Assembly (NCBI GenBank): GCA_025617745.1
Contig: CM046863.1
Location: 9,722,935-9,786,934 of the forward strand
From: Heliocidaris erythrogramma
Lineage: Eukaryota > Echinodermata > Echinoidea > Camarodonta > Echinometridae
Direction of reading: 5' to 3'
Length of the DNA: 64,000 nucleotides
Both the position numbers and the translations under genes were made by a program. Under the pieces are notes generated by a model. That model searched no databases. It was not told where the DNA came from and worked only from the letters and a program-made list of their open reading frames with translations. Positions 24,194 to 35,199 of this stretch are shown piece by piece (positions within the stretch are counted from its first letter, which is position 1; each line of letters begins with the position of its first letter).

Positions 24194-24309
24194 CTGCACA
24201 CCCATGTGCTTGGATTGGTTTGTAGCTTCAAAGTCCAAAGATCATTCTTCACCAGCCAATAGCAAACGAGAGTTTGCTGTTAGCTTAGGTCGCCCATACA
24301 TGTATCTGT

Positions 24310-26360
24310 AATGTGACACCCAGCTTGGGTTCCAGCTGTCTGACAAGCTTTTTGATTTTTGCTCTGTATTAATTTGTAAACAAACTGCCATGCGATTTGA
24401 TAAGGAATGTCAGTGTTTTGGTTCTGCCACATGACTTGTTGGAGGAAAGCGATCGAGATATAAAGGAGAAAGATTGTTGGGAGATGTGTAGAGAGATTGA
24501 AAGAAAGATGAGAAGAAAAGAAAATAAAATTATGGGAACGAAGTAAATCATGAATGATAATGTAAAGAGAATCAATTTTTTTCAACTGTTTGGTAAATCG
24601 GTAATAAGAGACAAGATTTGAGATAAAAAAAACTGGATACGAAAAAGAATAAATGGAAAAATTATAGAATTAAAATGGGAGAGAGAAAGGAGAGGACGTG
24701 AAGAGAGCAAAGATGGAGAGAGAGGAGAGGAAGGAGAGAAGAATAGACAGAACAAAAGACTTAGTTCTAGCAGGGAAGTGTTAGAGACACTTCCCTGGTT
24801 CTAGTATATCTCACGTGGAATAGATGAAAATCGTATCTGGGATTTTCTCCGTAAGTAAGTAAATTATAGAATATTGCTTTTTTATCTGGTCTATTATATT
24901 TAACATTATTTCATGGAAAAAATGGACGTCACGGTCAACAACTTTTTTTTAATTGGTCTATTGGCGAGCACCGGACGACCAACCTGTCAGAGTGAAGGTC
25001 TGGAATTTGTCAGCAGTAGTCTGTTTCACAGACGCTTTAAACTGTTCTAGATTGAGTCAGCGTGGAGTACTTTTATCCTTCTGCATGCCGTTAACAATTA
25101 ATCTGTTATGAGATCATGATTTGATGCATTCTTGTTGTTAAAGATAGAAGACAAAATGAAGATGGATAAAAAGAGAAGAAAGAGAGGACAAGAATCATGC
25201 AAAGAGTAGTGAACGATCCCCCCCCCCCCCCCCCCCCCCCCACTCGGAGGTAGAACGGACCGCATGCATGTTCCCAAAATCTCAGGTAAAGGGGTATTTG
25301 GGGGCGACAAAAAGGGCGTGTTTTTTTATCTTTCACCGGAGATTTCATTAAAAAGGGGGCGTTTCTCTCTCTCTCTCTTCGACACCTGAGAAATTTTAAA
25401 AAGGGGGGTTATGAAATATCTTTAAAATTGATCAAATCCCAGGATCAAATTCCTGAAATTCCTGCTAGTTTTGATAGCTCATTCAGCCAGGATTATTTCA
25501 TTTTGAAAAGTAGAAACACTGGCCCCCATCTCTTCCAAGGTATTGTCATGACAGCTTACTTGGGAGAGGGGGGGGGGGGGGGGGGGTGGTGTCTGTCCTG
25601 AGATATGGGGTTGGAATGAGAGCTCACCTGAGATAGGGGGTACATTGAGCAGTGTTCTAAATTTAGGGGGGTCTCCAAGGCAGGAAAAGCCCGCGATAGG
25701 GGGGGGGGGTCAGAAATTTTGGCAGCCCTGAGATAGGTGCTTTCAAAGGGAGGGAACAAGCATACGCGTACCCTAAATAATACTGAGTGGGGGAGGGGGC
25801 GGGTGAAGGGTGATTAGCGGGCGTAAAGTTTACAAACTCATGCATATTCAAGGCGGATCCAGGATTGAGTAAAAGAGGGGTACAAAAATGAACGTTTGTG
25901 AAAAGGTAGACCCGTATTTTTTGGTCTCTCCAGCTTCTCGAAAAGTCGCTCTGTGGGGGGGGGGGGCAAAATTGTTTTTCGCCAAACCTTCAAAAATCGC
26001 TCACGATCTGACACAATTTCCTGAAAAAAAACTTTGACAAAGAAGGAACCTAGAACTAAAATCAGATTAATAGTGCATAGCGATAAATCCTCAATGATAT
26101 CCTTCGTTATTCATGTGAAAGTTAAAAGCAAGGCAGTGGGAACCAAAGAATGTCTAGAGTGCGCGCGATCAACATTTCCATTCATAAATTGGGCTTGTGA
26201 CCTAATTTGTTAATCACATGTCATGACACGCGCAAAAATATGCCAGCCATGCAGCCCACGGAGGTCTGTGCTTTTTTTTTTTTTTTACCTTTCACAACGC
26301 GACGGGCGAAATGGGCGAAATGTGTATAGAATAAACAGATCGAATTTCAAAAGGGAACCA
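24310..26360. other. non-coding; C and G homopolymers and repeated CCTGAGATAGGGGG words
   Basis: C run at 25209..25230 or slightly beyond, G runs at 25569..25587 and about 25697..25707, and an imperfect series of CTGAGATAKGGGG between 25598 and 25735. GA-rich patches lie near 24480 and 24680..24760. No exon recognised. Confidence 0.6.
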
Positions 26361-26620
26361 ATGTGTGTTAAAGGACGAAGTTATGGTCGGGTAGAGAGAA
26401 AATGTTGGCTTGATATTTTTTTATGAGTTTAATGAAGATGATATTGATGACTATAATGATCATATCAGACGATCATGATGATGATCATGTGTGTTAAACC
26501 CGGTGTTAAACTTAAATGATAAAGTTACGGTCGGGCAGGGAAGAAAATTTGGCTTGATTTTTTTTGATGATGAAGAAGATAATGGTTTTGACGATATGAA
26601 TATGATTATCAAGATAATGA
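26361..26620 (+). repeat. two-copy duplication, about 130-150 bp
   Basis: ATGTGTGTTAAA, then AAGTTAYGGTCGGG and TTGGCTTGAT followed by GATGA-rich sequence, occurs at 26361 and again at about 26486. Confidence 0.7.
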
Positions 26621-26659
26621 TATAATTAGGATGATCATGATGAATTGATGATAGTATTA

Positions 26660-27080
26660 TATCGCTTTCTCTCTCTCTGCCCATCGTATTCACTCTCTTT
26701 ATTTAATCCCTCCCCTTCCCGTTTTTTACTCTCTATTTCATTCTTTAATTTCCCCTCTCCACATCCCTCTCCCTCTCTGAGTTTGTCTCTGTCCCTCGAG
26801 CTCTCTCTCTCTGCCCATCGTATTCACTCTCTATATTTCATTCTCCCCCTCCTCTTCCCCTCTCTCTGCCCCTCCCTTCCCGTTTTTTTTTTACTCTATA
26901 GGCCTATTTCCTTCATTTTCTATTTATCCCCTCGCCCTTTCAGATTTTCTCTCTCTCTCTGCCCATCATATTTAATCTCTATATTTCACCCTCTCTCCCC
27001 CTCCCCTTTTACTCCCCCAGTTCCCCTCTTCCTATCTTCGTTTTCAATGTGTCGCACGCATCTAGCTCTCATTTCATCCA
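26660..27080 (+). repeat. pyrimidine-rich tandem repeat
   Basis: CTCTCTGCCCATCGTATTC and ACTCTCTATATTTCATTC recur about three times between CT-rich spacers. The 164-codon open frame here is repeat translation. Confidence 0.75.
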
Positions 27081-28846
27081 TTTTCCTTCTCTTTTTTCTA
27101 GTGGCGTACCTGCATGGCGTTCCTTGTCAGGCGGGGTAAAAGCAAGCAATAATTATATACATAAATAATAATAGAGGTCAATAGTCACCATAATTTTCAA
27201 AAGCATTTTCCTGTCCAAAATGTTCTGCCTGGCAAACTAAAAGCTATTACAGTTGGGTGCTCTTATATTTTCTTTCCACTTTCAAATTGAATATAATTCA
27301 TTCACTCTCTATAGTTTATTGATCTACTTTACATGTATTGTAAATGTATCTCATAGAACCCACAAAAAAGAGTCACGTTCGGGATACATTCTGTTCTTTA
27401 CAAGTACAAAAAAATACTCAATACACCCTCATTATATAACCAAGATACCCAGGAAGTCAATTGAAAGAGTGTTGGGGATCAATAAAACTCTCCTCGTGGA
27501 CAATACCGAGGTTCAGGCTCATTGTTCAGTGGCTATTGGCCGGGGGTACTCATGCGATGTAGTGCCTGGGCCGGGGGATGCACGTTGTGCGGGCGATCAA
27601 AGAACAACAAACGTGCGGCGAACACGCTCGAACTTTTTGGTGTACAATGGAATGTATAGTAAGGGTACCCTCCGATGAGGTCACTCGGGGGTCAACAAAC
27701 GCAATCACTCGATCGAGAACTTTTTGCGTTTTAATTCCCCTGGTGACTTTGTGTAGAATTATTTTTTCGCTTGTTTTTAACGAGCGATGTGGTATTGATC
27801 TGGTGTTTATCTTGAATTTCTACTTTTTAAAACTTTTTGTTTTCTAACAAATAAAGTGAATCGTTTATTTATTCATGCTCTCCCTCGGTCTTTCTCTTTC
27901 TAAACAAGCTCCCATACTCTCCCCCTCCCTCTCTCTCTAACTCTTTTGTCAGCTCCCCTCTCTTCTTGTTCTTTCCGTTATTTTCTACGCAGAAATTTTC
28001 AAACCGAGCTACATGTAGATAAATAAAATTGATGCTCTCGGTCTCTCTTTGGCTAACTTAATTGGCTCTTCTTTGACATAATTATCTCTCTCTCTTATCT
28101 TACGTTCCAGTTCATTTATCTTTCATTCAATATTTCTGTTTTAAAAAGGTCAAGAACCTCATTTCATAAATATAATTCAATATAAGAACAAAATGAATGC
28201 TCTCAGTCTCTCTTTGTCTAATTTGGCTCTCTTCTTTGACATCTCTTTCTTTCTCTCTCTCTCACTTCTGTGTCATTCCCCCTCTATTTCTAATTCAATA
28301 TTTATTACTCTACGTATATATTTTATGTACATGTAGCACCGATGTGAAAGAGCTTTTGTCAAAGACACTGCGTTCAACAGCTACTCCCTTTTACGCTATT
28401 TTATAAACTTTTCTTGTCATTTTATAAACATTTGTTGTCACATTATAAAGGTTTTGGTATCAAAGGAAATCAATGAAAATCAATATATGTCACGATCAGA
28501 AGTTAGACTGCTACCAACGGCATTGTATACCGAAAATAAACTACATGTACATTGTACATGTACACCAGTACCCCAGTTCTTCGGTCATTTTCCACCATGA
28601 CATACGTACAGTCTGTACGTGCATACTGTCTGAGGCGCGCAGCACGCGCGGAACGTGATTGCTACTACAATGTACGATAACACGTTCGATTCGCACCACA
28701 GAATGAGGCGATTTTCTACACCGTGATTCGCGGACCTAAACCTGTCATCGCATGGGCGATTGTTCTGAAACGGCCGAGGGCAGCGTGATGAGCTGGAGCG
28801 TTCACGAGTTCCGGCTTTTGCTGTTCGAGCGCAACAAAGCGTGACT
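27081..28846. other. non-coding right part of the 6-kb region
   Basis: Includes a 141-codon + strand open frame (27253..27678) with no domain I recognise, CT-rich stretches at 27880..28270, and a CpG-rich end from about 28620 to 28860. Confidence 0.5.
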
Positions 28847-28887
28847 ACGTGAGCTTGAAATCTCTGACTGGTACTGTAGCACCTTAC

Positions 28888-28916
28888 CAGTTACATGTAC
28901 AATGTACATGTAACTG
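28888..28916. repeat. 29-bp near-perfect palindrome
   Basis: CAGTTACATGTAC, AAT, then GTACATGTAACTG. It lies 10 bp outside the right 30-bp inverted repeat and is built on the TACATGTA word common in this DNA. Confidence 0.85.
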
Positions 28917-29322
28917 ACCAAAGCGCTTGTAACAGCATTTTTACCCCAGTCACTGGATCCATTTGCGATTCAGCACATTACAGTGCACATTTTCCAAATG
29001 CCCTCACATTCAAAATATGACAAGAAACAGCTGAAGTATTCCGGCCGAACATTTGTGTGTAGTCCCATATACATATTTCTGTGTGCAGTGCATGTGAATC
29101 TCAGCAGGATTGGGTCAATTTCTTATCACTTTGGTGATTCCAAAACCTTATAACATACTCCAATTCTTATGTGCTATATATAATCAACTTTCCCAATTGC
29201 TTTGAGACAGTTTCTTTCACAATTCAATCTCATGACGAGAATTCAACTTTATATTAAAGACTTTCAAATGAGTGACATAATCGTCAACATTTTGTACTTA
29301 CAAATGTACATGCATATGTAGA

Positions 29323-29368
29323 TCTTCACAGCTGGGGTCCAGGAACTGGCCCCCCAACACCCTCCTTA
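29323..29368 (+). pseudogene. truncated duplicate of the 5' end of PUR exon a
   Basis: ATCTTCACAGCTGGGGTCC and AGGAACTGGCC here repeat the acceptor and first codons of the exon at 29449 with one substitution. An ACACCCTCC tail matches the exon's AAACCCTCC. The copy then reaches a TAA and loses similarity. It keeps the AG acceptor but has no polypyrimidine tract and no donor. Confidence 0.8.
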
Positions 29369-29448
29369 TTAATTTCATTTTAGTTCATAGCCCGATTTAT
29401 TGGTTGCAAATCTCTATTACCTGCTGTTGTTTTTACGTATCTTCACAG

Positions 29449-29552
29449 CCGGGGTCCAGGAACTGGCCACAAAAACCCTCCACATTCAGAGTAAGAGGTA
29501 CTACCTCGATGTCAAACAGAACAGGAGAGGGCGCTTCCTCAAGATTGCAGAG
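29449..29552 (+). CDS. pura: PUR-alpha-type nucleic-acid-binding protein, exon a (first half of PUR repeat I)
   Basis: This 104-nt internal exon encodes the N-terminal half of PUR repeat I. It contains [10 protein letters not shown] followed by [16 protein letters not shown], the hallmark beta-strand block with the Arg/Tyr/Lys surface that contacts purine-rich single-stranded DNA and RNA. PUR-alpha proteins act in transcription, replication control and dendritic mRNA transport, and are found in nucleus and cytoplasm. The acceptor is TATCTTCACAG after a pyrimidine-rich stretch. The donor is GAG|GTAAGC. The exon enters in phase 1 (its first two bases complete a codon, Ala if the previous exon ends in G) and leaves in phase 0 after FLKIAE. 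An ATG at 29400 lies before the acceptor and is not the start. The N-terminal exon is missing or unidentified. Family assignment is firm; alpha rather than beta is the simplest reading, since the following exon has the short [11 protein letters not shown] form rather than the PURG insertion. Confidence 0.93.
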
Positions 29553-29930
29553 GTAAGCGAGGTGCGTTCAACCCTTCCATCTTCATCTTCATCTTCATAT
29601 CTTTGCTTTTTTATTATTTTTTTATTTTATTAAAATCTCTTTATGACATTTTCATTCATGTAACAGTCACATACATGCAGATTTTCTCATTTTCAAATAC
29701 ATTGGTTAGTATTCTATTTAATTGGTCTAATCCGAGTCATGTCAAAAGAAAAAATAATATACGTCAGTCTAACTTCATTTCTTAGAACTCGACTTAAGAC
29801 CTACATGTACATGTACATGTACAATGCAGGATCAGGTTTAAATGTTTGCAGAATACGGGCCGTTGTCTGTATACGAAGTGATCGACATAAATAACTTTCC
29901 CTTTCTAAGGGGGTGATTTAACATCTTCTT

Positions 29931-30619
29931 CAGAGCTGCCAACCAGTACGGATTTTCCGTATTTGTTACGGAATTCGAACACAAATACGGAAGTACGGAT
30001 TTCCCCTAAAAACTACGGATTTGAAGAAATCTGATTATGCACTATTCGTCTTATACGTTGCGCACATGTATTTGTTATCACTCATACTTTCACACTCATA
30101 TTGTATTATTTTCGCTGTTCCCGGAACTCCGCACTGTGTACTTACCTAAAGTGCATACAGAAAGGAGACTGCGAACGTACTTTCACCCCACACGCAAACT
30201 TCTAGCTCAAGCTATGAGCTCAAGCGCTAGCGGTGCGGCTGCTCTTACACACCGAGGCGTTAGGCAGCCGGCCAGCTTAGCCTGCGGGAGGCACGGCGCG
30301 GCTGCTGCTTGGTGTAAAGCGGCAGTATGTGGAGCTGCTCCGTAGTGGAATTGAAAGGATGAATAGGGAACGTGAGTTTTTAGCTGGTTTTTTATGTTTC
30401 TAGATCTAGATAATTATATTATTCCCATTGATAATTATTGGGGTGTCATAAAGAGTAATTTTAGGACATTTTTAGATCTAACTTATACAATTTTGGTGGC
30501 AGTTGCAGTTTTAAAATTTGGTATTTGGGGACTTGCAAAAAATTACGGATTTCATCGCCAAAATACAATTTTTCAGCTTGGCGTGTACGGAAAAGCTTGG
30601 CCAGAGGTTGGCAGCTCTG
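29931..30619. mobile_element. hAT-like non-autonomous element, 689 bp
   Basis: Inverted ends CAGAGCTGCCAACC and GGTTGGCAGCTCTG. CTTCTT lies directly outside both ends (29925..29930 and 30620..30625). A CAG-start TIR is typical of hAT, although hAT duplications are usually 8 bp. Internal TACGGATTT and TACGGAA words repeat near both ends, as transposase-binding sites often do. The 102-codon open frame has no transposase features. Confidence 0.65.
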
Positions 30620-30799
30620 CTTCTTTTATATCTAAGGTCCATATATATCAAGTTTATATAATCTTTTTTATTATAAATGTTTAACAGGTTGGCTTGTTGT
30701 TAATGTTACAACTGATCAGAGGTTGAATGTTAAATATATTTTTGTTAAGATTCATATTTCCAAATTTCATTACCCATTGAAAACAGCATGATTCAGTCT

Positions 30800-30933
30800 G
30801 GGCCCTGTTTCATAAAACTTCTTATCAATAACAAGGTGCAATAAATGTTATAAGCTACTGAAATCGTTGCATCCGATTGGCTGAAGAAAAGTGGCAGTTA
30901 ATACTGATAACAAGTTTTATGAAACAGGGACCC
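30800..30933. mobile_element. MITE, GGGCCCTGTTTCATAAAAC family
   Basis: The left end GGGCCCTGTTTCATAAAAC and the right end GTTTTATGAAACAGGGACCC are inverted. The interior has GTTATAAGCTACTGAAATC and CATCCGATTGGCTGA. Confidence 0.8.
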
Positions 30934-31086
30934 TGGAGTGTTTTATTTGTGTGAACCAAATATAGTTATAGTCATAAAAATAAAGATTTGTTTTGACAAG
31001 ATCACATGACCTAGAATAGTGAAGTCAGGAACTGAAAGCAAACTAAATTAAAGGGTCATCTCATCTCTACTGATGAGATTCATTTT

Positions 31087-31495
31087 AACCCTTTGGAGAC
31101 AATTGACCACATTTTGTGGTTTGGCTCATTAACTTTTGATTCAGAGCTCTTATATAAACCAGATGCATGAGTGGAAAGAGCAGAAATTTTTGCAAACAGT
31201 GTGTCCATTTTTGTTGCATGACCATATTGCGTTTGATGCCAGGAATTTTAAGAACAAGAATAAGCTTTAAAATCCTTAAATTGGCAACACATTAAAAGGT
31301 TCAAAATCATTGTTTTTTTTAATCAAATTGGCAATATTTCAAACCTTTTGACAAAGTACCTCACCATGTATATTGTTTTCAAAGACATTACACCTTATTA
31401 GAACCATGTACATGTACATGTAGCACTTAAAAATAAAAGTAATATTGTTGCCAATTTGAAGAACAAAATGTGATCAATTTTATAGCCCTTTGATA
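31087..31495 (+). repeat. dispersed repeat, copy 1 of 2
   Basis: TTAACCCTTT, AATTGACCACATTTTGTGG, TTTTTGTTGCATGACCATAT and TTGATGCCAGGAATTTT, ending TTGCCAATTTGAAGAACAAA, recur in the same order at 54964..55330. Confidence 0.8.
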
Positions 31496-31658
31496 GTTCC
31501 TGTTCTGAAAGTGTTAATTGCAATCTTCACAAAGTAATTCTAAAGTTTCCCTTTAAACATTGATGCACATGCATACATGTACTTGTACATAAACAAGGAA
31601 ATGTATTGAAACGATTGTCAACTATCGCCTAAAAATAGGTTCCTGACTCAAGTGACCA

Positions 31659-31796
31659 GGGGAGCGTTTCATCAAGCGTTTTGTCAGTGATTTTTACCGA
31701 CAACTGTTATAGGCTACTGAAATCCTTGCATCTGATTGGCTGAGAGCAAATTTGTCGGTAAAAATCACTGACAAAACGCTTGATGAAACGCTCCCC
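31659..31796. mobile_element. MITE, GGGGAGCGTTTCATCAAG family, 138 bp
   Basis: The first and last 45 bp or so are inverted copies (GGGGAGCGTTTCATCAAGCG, then TTTTGTCAGTGATTTTTACC). The loop region has ACTGAAATCCTTGCATCTG and ATTGGCTGAGAGCAAATTTG. Confidence 0.88.
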
Positions 31797-32306
31797 AGTC
31801 ATTGCATTGTGGTCAATTTCTCTCTTAGTTATGAATTAATGGAACATTTGATAGTCTGGCATTGAGGAAAAATGTGATCTTCTTTCTTCCCTGTGATTTA
31901 TAACTGAATCTTGAATTACGTAACTGAATTACATGTATGTTACATAGGCTGGCCACATAGGCTTACCACAGTTTGGTAAAACAATTTGCTAGAAGTATAC
32001 ACATGTAGATACATGTAAATGGCTAATTCTATGAAAATGTCAACTTTTGGTGACAAGACAAAGTATAATTTGAACATTTTCCTCCTACAGTATGTCAGTT
32101 GAATATATGCATGATTCGAACTGTACATGTATGAAACAATATTCAATTTCTAAAAATATTTTGACCAAAAATAGCCATTTTTTAAAACAATAAATGAAAT
32201 TACAAATTTTTATGGTGAAATATTGTTTATATACATGTACGTGATGTACTGTATTGAGTCATTTTTAGAGATTTCATCTGGTATCATAGCAAAGTTGATC
32301 AGATCT

Positions 32307-32457
32307 GGGGGGTGTTTTTTCCGGAAAGATACGAATGACTTTACGAATGACTGGAACATGTTCGTGGGTGCTATACTAATCAGATTCTCAATCATTTAGC
32401 ACAAGAGCTGATCACCAGTTGTGCGTAACTTACGAACAGCTTTATGAAACACCCCCC
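32307..32457. mobile_element. MITE-like element with GGGGGGTGTTT ends, 151 bp
   Basis: GGGGGGTGTTTTTTCCGGAAA on the left and GCTTTATGAAACACCCCCC on the right are imperfect inverted ends. Interior words (ATACGAATGAC and TTACGAATGAC) differ from the 138-bp family, so this is a related but separate group. Confidence 0.55.
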
Positions 32458-32554
32458 TGGTTAGGACTAATAAAGGGGAATTTTATGTCAGATACACAAA
32501 AAGTAAAACAAATATTAATATTCTTCTGCTTTAAAGGAGGTCAAATGGATTTTT

Positions 32555-33333
32555 GTCCCGTCTGTCACCGTTTTTAAGGTACTTTTTGCATTTACAATAA
32601 ATTTGATCATTGTTTTGGAATAAAATTTTGTAGTCTTGCTCATTGGTAGAGGGGGAATTCATTTCTACTGCTAACTTGGCGGAATTTGATATTATGAAGA
32701 TAATTATCATTCATAAAGCAATGTCTGTCACGTTTTGCATCTGCACCAAAAATATGTATGGATGGGACTACATGAAAATTTTCAGATGGATGAAAATTAA
32801 TATCCTTTGTAGTACTATTTATGTTCCGTGATATTAAAGATGACCCTTCAACCCAATAGAACATGAGAATAAGGTATTTAATGCTGGAAATTTGGTTACC
32901 TTTAAAAATTGTATTTTTGTGTACAGTCTCAATGTGTCCCGTCTGTCACGCTCACTTTTTGGCATTTTCCCCCAAAAGCAAGATGAAATTTCAAATGTAT
33001 AATAGCAGGTTTCAAGAAGGTACCAACAAGTAATAACATAAATACACAATTTAGTTTCAAGATTTTCCAGTGAGGAGAACTTAGTCGAAAAGTATGGAAG
33101 CAGAAATGGCTTGGTAAATTCATGTCCCGTCTGTCGTGCTGAACTTGACACCCTGCCCACAATTTGTGGGCGGTGCTTAAAGAAAAAATTTCCCCCCATG
33201 TTGTTGACCAAACCCTATATATCACATCTCTACATCAAAATAAGCATCACTTTCAAATGAAATATACATGTACATGTAAAATATCAAGTAAAAACATCAA
33301 AAAGTGAGGGTTGGATGTCCCGTCTGTCACGCT
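32555..33333 (+). repeat. four interspersed copies of GTCCCGTCTGTCACGCT
   Basis: The 17-mer or a 1-3 mismatch variant occurs at 32555, 32936, 33124 and 33317, with a shorter TGTCTGTCACG at about 32722. The sequences between the copies do not match one another, so only the short core is repeated. Function unknown. Confidence 0.7.
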
Positions 33334-34326
33334 GGAATTACCCAAATAAGAAACTCACTTTTACCTGAAAGCCAGGCTATTTTATGAAGTTTAATGAAAT
33401 GAAATGGCTCTGCAATACACATGTTAAAAGCACTTTGTTCTTGGATTATATAAAAGAAACATACGTTCAGATATTCCAGGCATTGCATCCACAACCAAAA
33501 GGTGTCTCCATCCTTCTCACCAAAAAGAAGCATTGATTTTAATACATTTCCCAAAGACATTTCCACACATGTGTATTTATAACTTGCCTCATTAATTTGG
33601 GCACGTGAGTCTAGTATATTAACACCTTCTCAGGTGTCTTGAAATCTTCAATTGAAGAGGCTAGCCTCCTGAGTTGTGAATGTGACCTTTTCTTCCTTTG
33701 CATATTTAATAATTACGAAAGTATTAAACATTTCGCGATGTAAATAACCTGTCCAAGGACAAACAGTCCAAAAGTAATCAGTTGTGATTTTATTTCCTTT
33801 CCCAAAGACATAATTTACATGTAAATGTACATTGTACAATCAAGGTTCCTTGGTACAACTACATGTATAACTTGCGCCATTAATTTTTGCAAGTGAACTT
33901 GTAGATTCGCACCTTCTATTAAATGTGTATTAATTTGAAGAGGCTGGCTGTCTGTCTTGGATGGTGAATGGATAGTGAATTTGACCTTTCCCTCTCAGCT
34001 TTTATTAACCATGCATGAATTCTTAGAAAGAGGTCAAGAGCAGTGGTCAATTGACCAGCTCTGTCATCCTAGGACCTTCAAATAACTTGATTGTGGAATT
34101 AATACTCCTCTGACAGGAAACAGAGAATGGAAATGAAGACCCTTTTGCCTCTATTATGAAGTTTGAAACTAAAAAGGAGATATTTGATTAACAGCACAGT
34201 CTCATTGCCTTCCGCATATTGTGTGTCTTATAGAGATATTTTACAGGTATTTTGTGCTTGAAGTACTCTGGTACAATATACATGTAGAGGGCTCAGGGCA
34301 TCCCCTCCTCTGTTGTTATTAGAATA

Positions 34327-34824
34327 CCCCCCCCCCCCCCCCCCCCCCCATGGACCATCACCATCACCATCATCACCATCATCATCACATCATCATCATC
34401 ATCACCACGTCATCATCTTCAACATTATAATCATCTTCATCATCATCACCATCATCACCATCATCACCATCAACATTTTCATTTCCATCTTCATCATCTT
34501 CATTTCCATCTTCATCATCTTCAACATTATCATTATCATCATCTTCATCACCATCAACATCATTTTCATTTCCATCTTCATCTTCATCATCTTCATCTTC
34601 AACATTATCATCAACATCATGATCATTATCATCATCATCATCAACATCATTTTCATTTCCATTTTCATCTACAACATTATCATCATCTTCATCATTATCA
34701 TCATCATCATCTTCTTCATCATCATCATCATTATCATCATCACCATCAACATCATTTTCATTTCCATTTCCATCTTCATCTTCATCATCTTCAACATTAT
34801 CATCATTATCTTCATCATTATCAT

Positions 34825-34868
<44 letters not shown>
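34327..34868. repeat. C run, (ATC/TTC)n microsatellite and (CAG)n
   Basis: A C run of about 23 (34327..34349) is followed by some 480 bp of ATC, TTC and ACC triplets, then CAGCAGCAG repeated about eight times (34834..34860) and CAACAACAA. The 235- and 177-codon open frames on the two strands translate only this repeat. There are no family A flanks, so it is separate from those elements. Confidence 0.92.
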
Positions 34869-34869
<1 letters not shown>

Positions 34870-35199
34870 CATAATTATATTCATCATCAATATCTTTGCA
34901 AGGAAAATTTACACTCACAATAGCAAAAAAGTGAAGGTAATTTTCATACTAGTTATTGTTCTGCCTCTTTTCAAGAACATGTTTGTTGTTTTTAAGTTTT
35001 TTGGAAAAAAATTCATGTAACATTCTCATTGTAAGATGTTGGTTGCCTATATACATGTACCTTATTGGTGTTTAATACCGGTAGTGGTCACAAAGCCTCT
35101 GTTCTGTCAGTCTTCTTTTCCGTTTGACTTTTTTTTATGTTTGACTTTTTTTATTGTTAATGTATGTGAGGATATTTTCTGTTTAGTTTTGTTTTTGTT

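Larger units (their letters stand above)
22894..28876. mobile_element. region bounded by perfect 30-bp inverted repeats and TA dinucleotides (Tc1/mariner-like)
   Basis: CAGTACCAGTCAGAGATTTC followed by AAGCTCACGT (22894..22923) is the exact reverse complement of 28847..28876. TA flanks each outer end. Ends beginning CAGT beside TA are typical of Tc1/mariner-pogo elements. Both ends run into CpG-rich DNA that is not otherwise related. No transposase is readable in the 6 kb between, which holds simple repeats, C/G runs and the Cys-rich candidate exon. It is either a large non-autonomous element or two solo ends in opposite orientation. Confidence 0.55.

Noticed and set aside
26645..27139. 164-codon Ser/Pro/Leu-rich open frame
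   Set aside because: CT-rich tandem repeat; a similar composition appears in any frame of polypyrimidine DNA.
27253..27678. 141-codon open frame as a possible transposase remnant of the 6-kb element
   Set aside because: No DD[E/D] spacing, helix-turn-helix or other transposase feature could be seen, and composition is mixed low-complexity.
29400..29448. ATG at 29400 as start of the PUR protein
   Set aside because: It lies upstream of a good acceptor (CTTCACAG), and the residues before the acceptor ([10 protein letters not shown]...) do not match the family.
34313..35020. 235-codon open frame (and 177-codon Asp-rich frame on the other strand)
   Set aside because: Both are translations of an (ATC/TTC)n and (CAG)n microsatellite after a C run, with no unique sequence, start context or partner exon.
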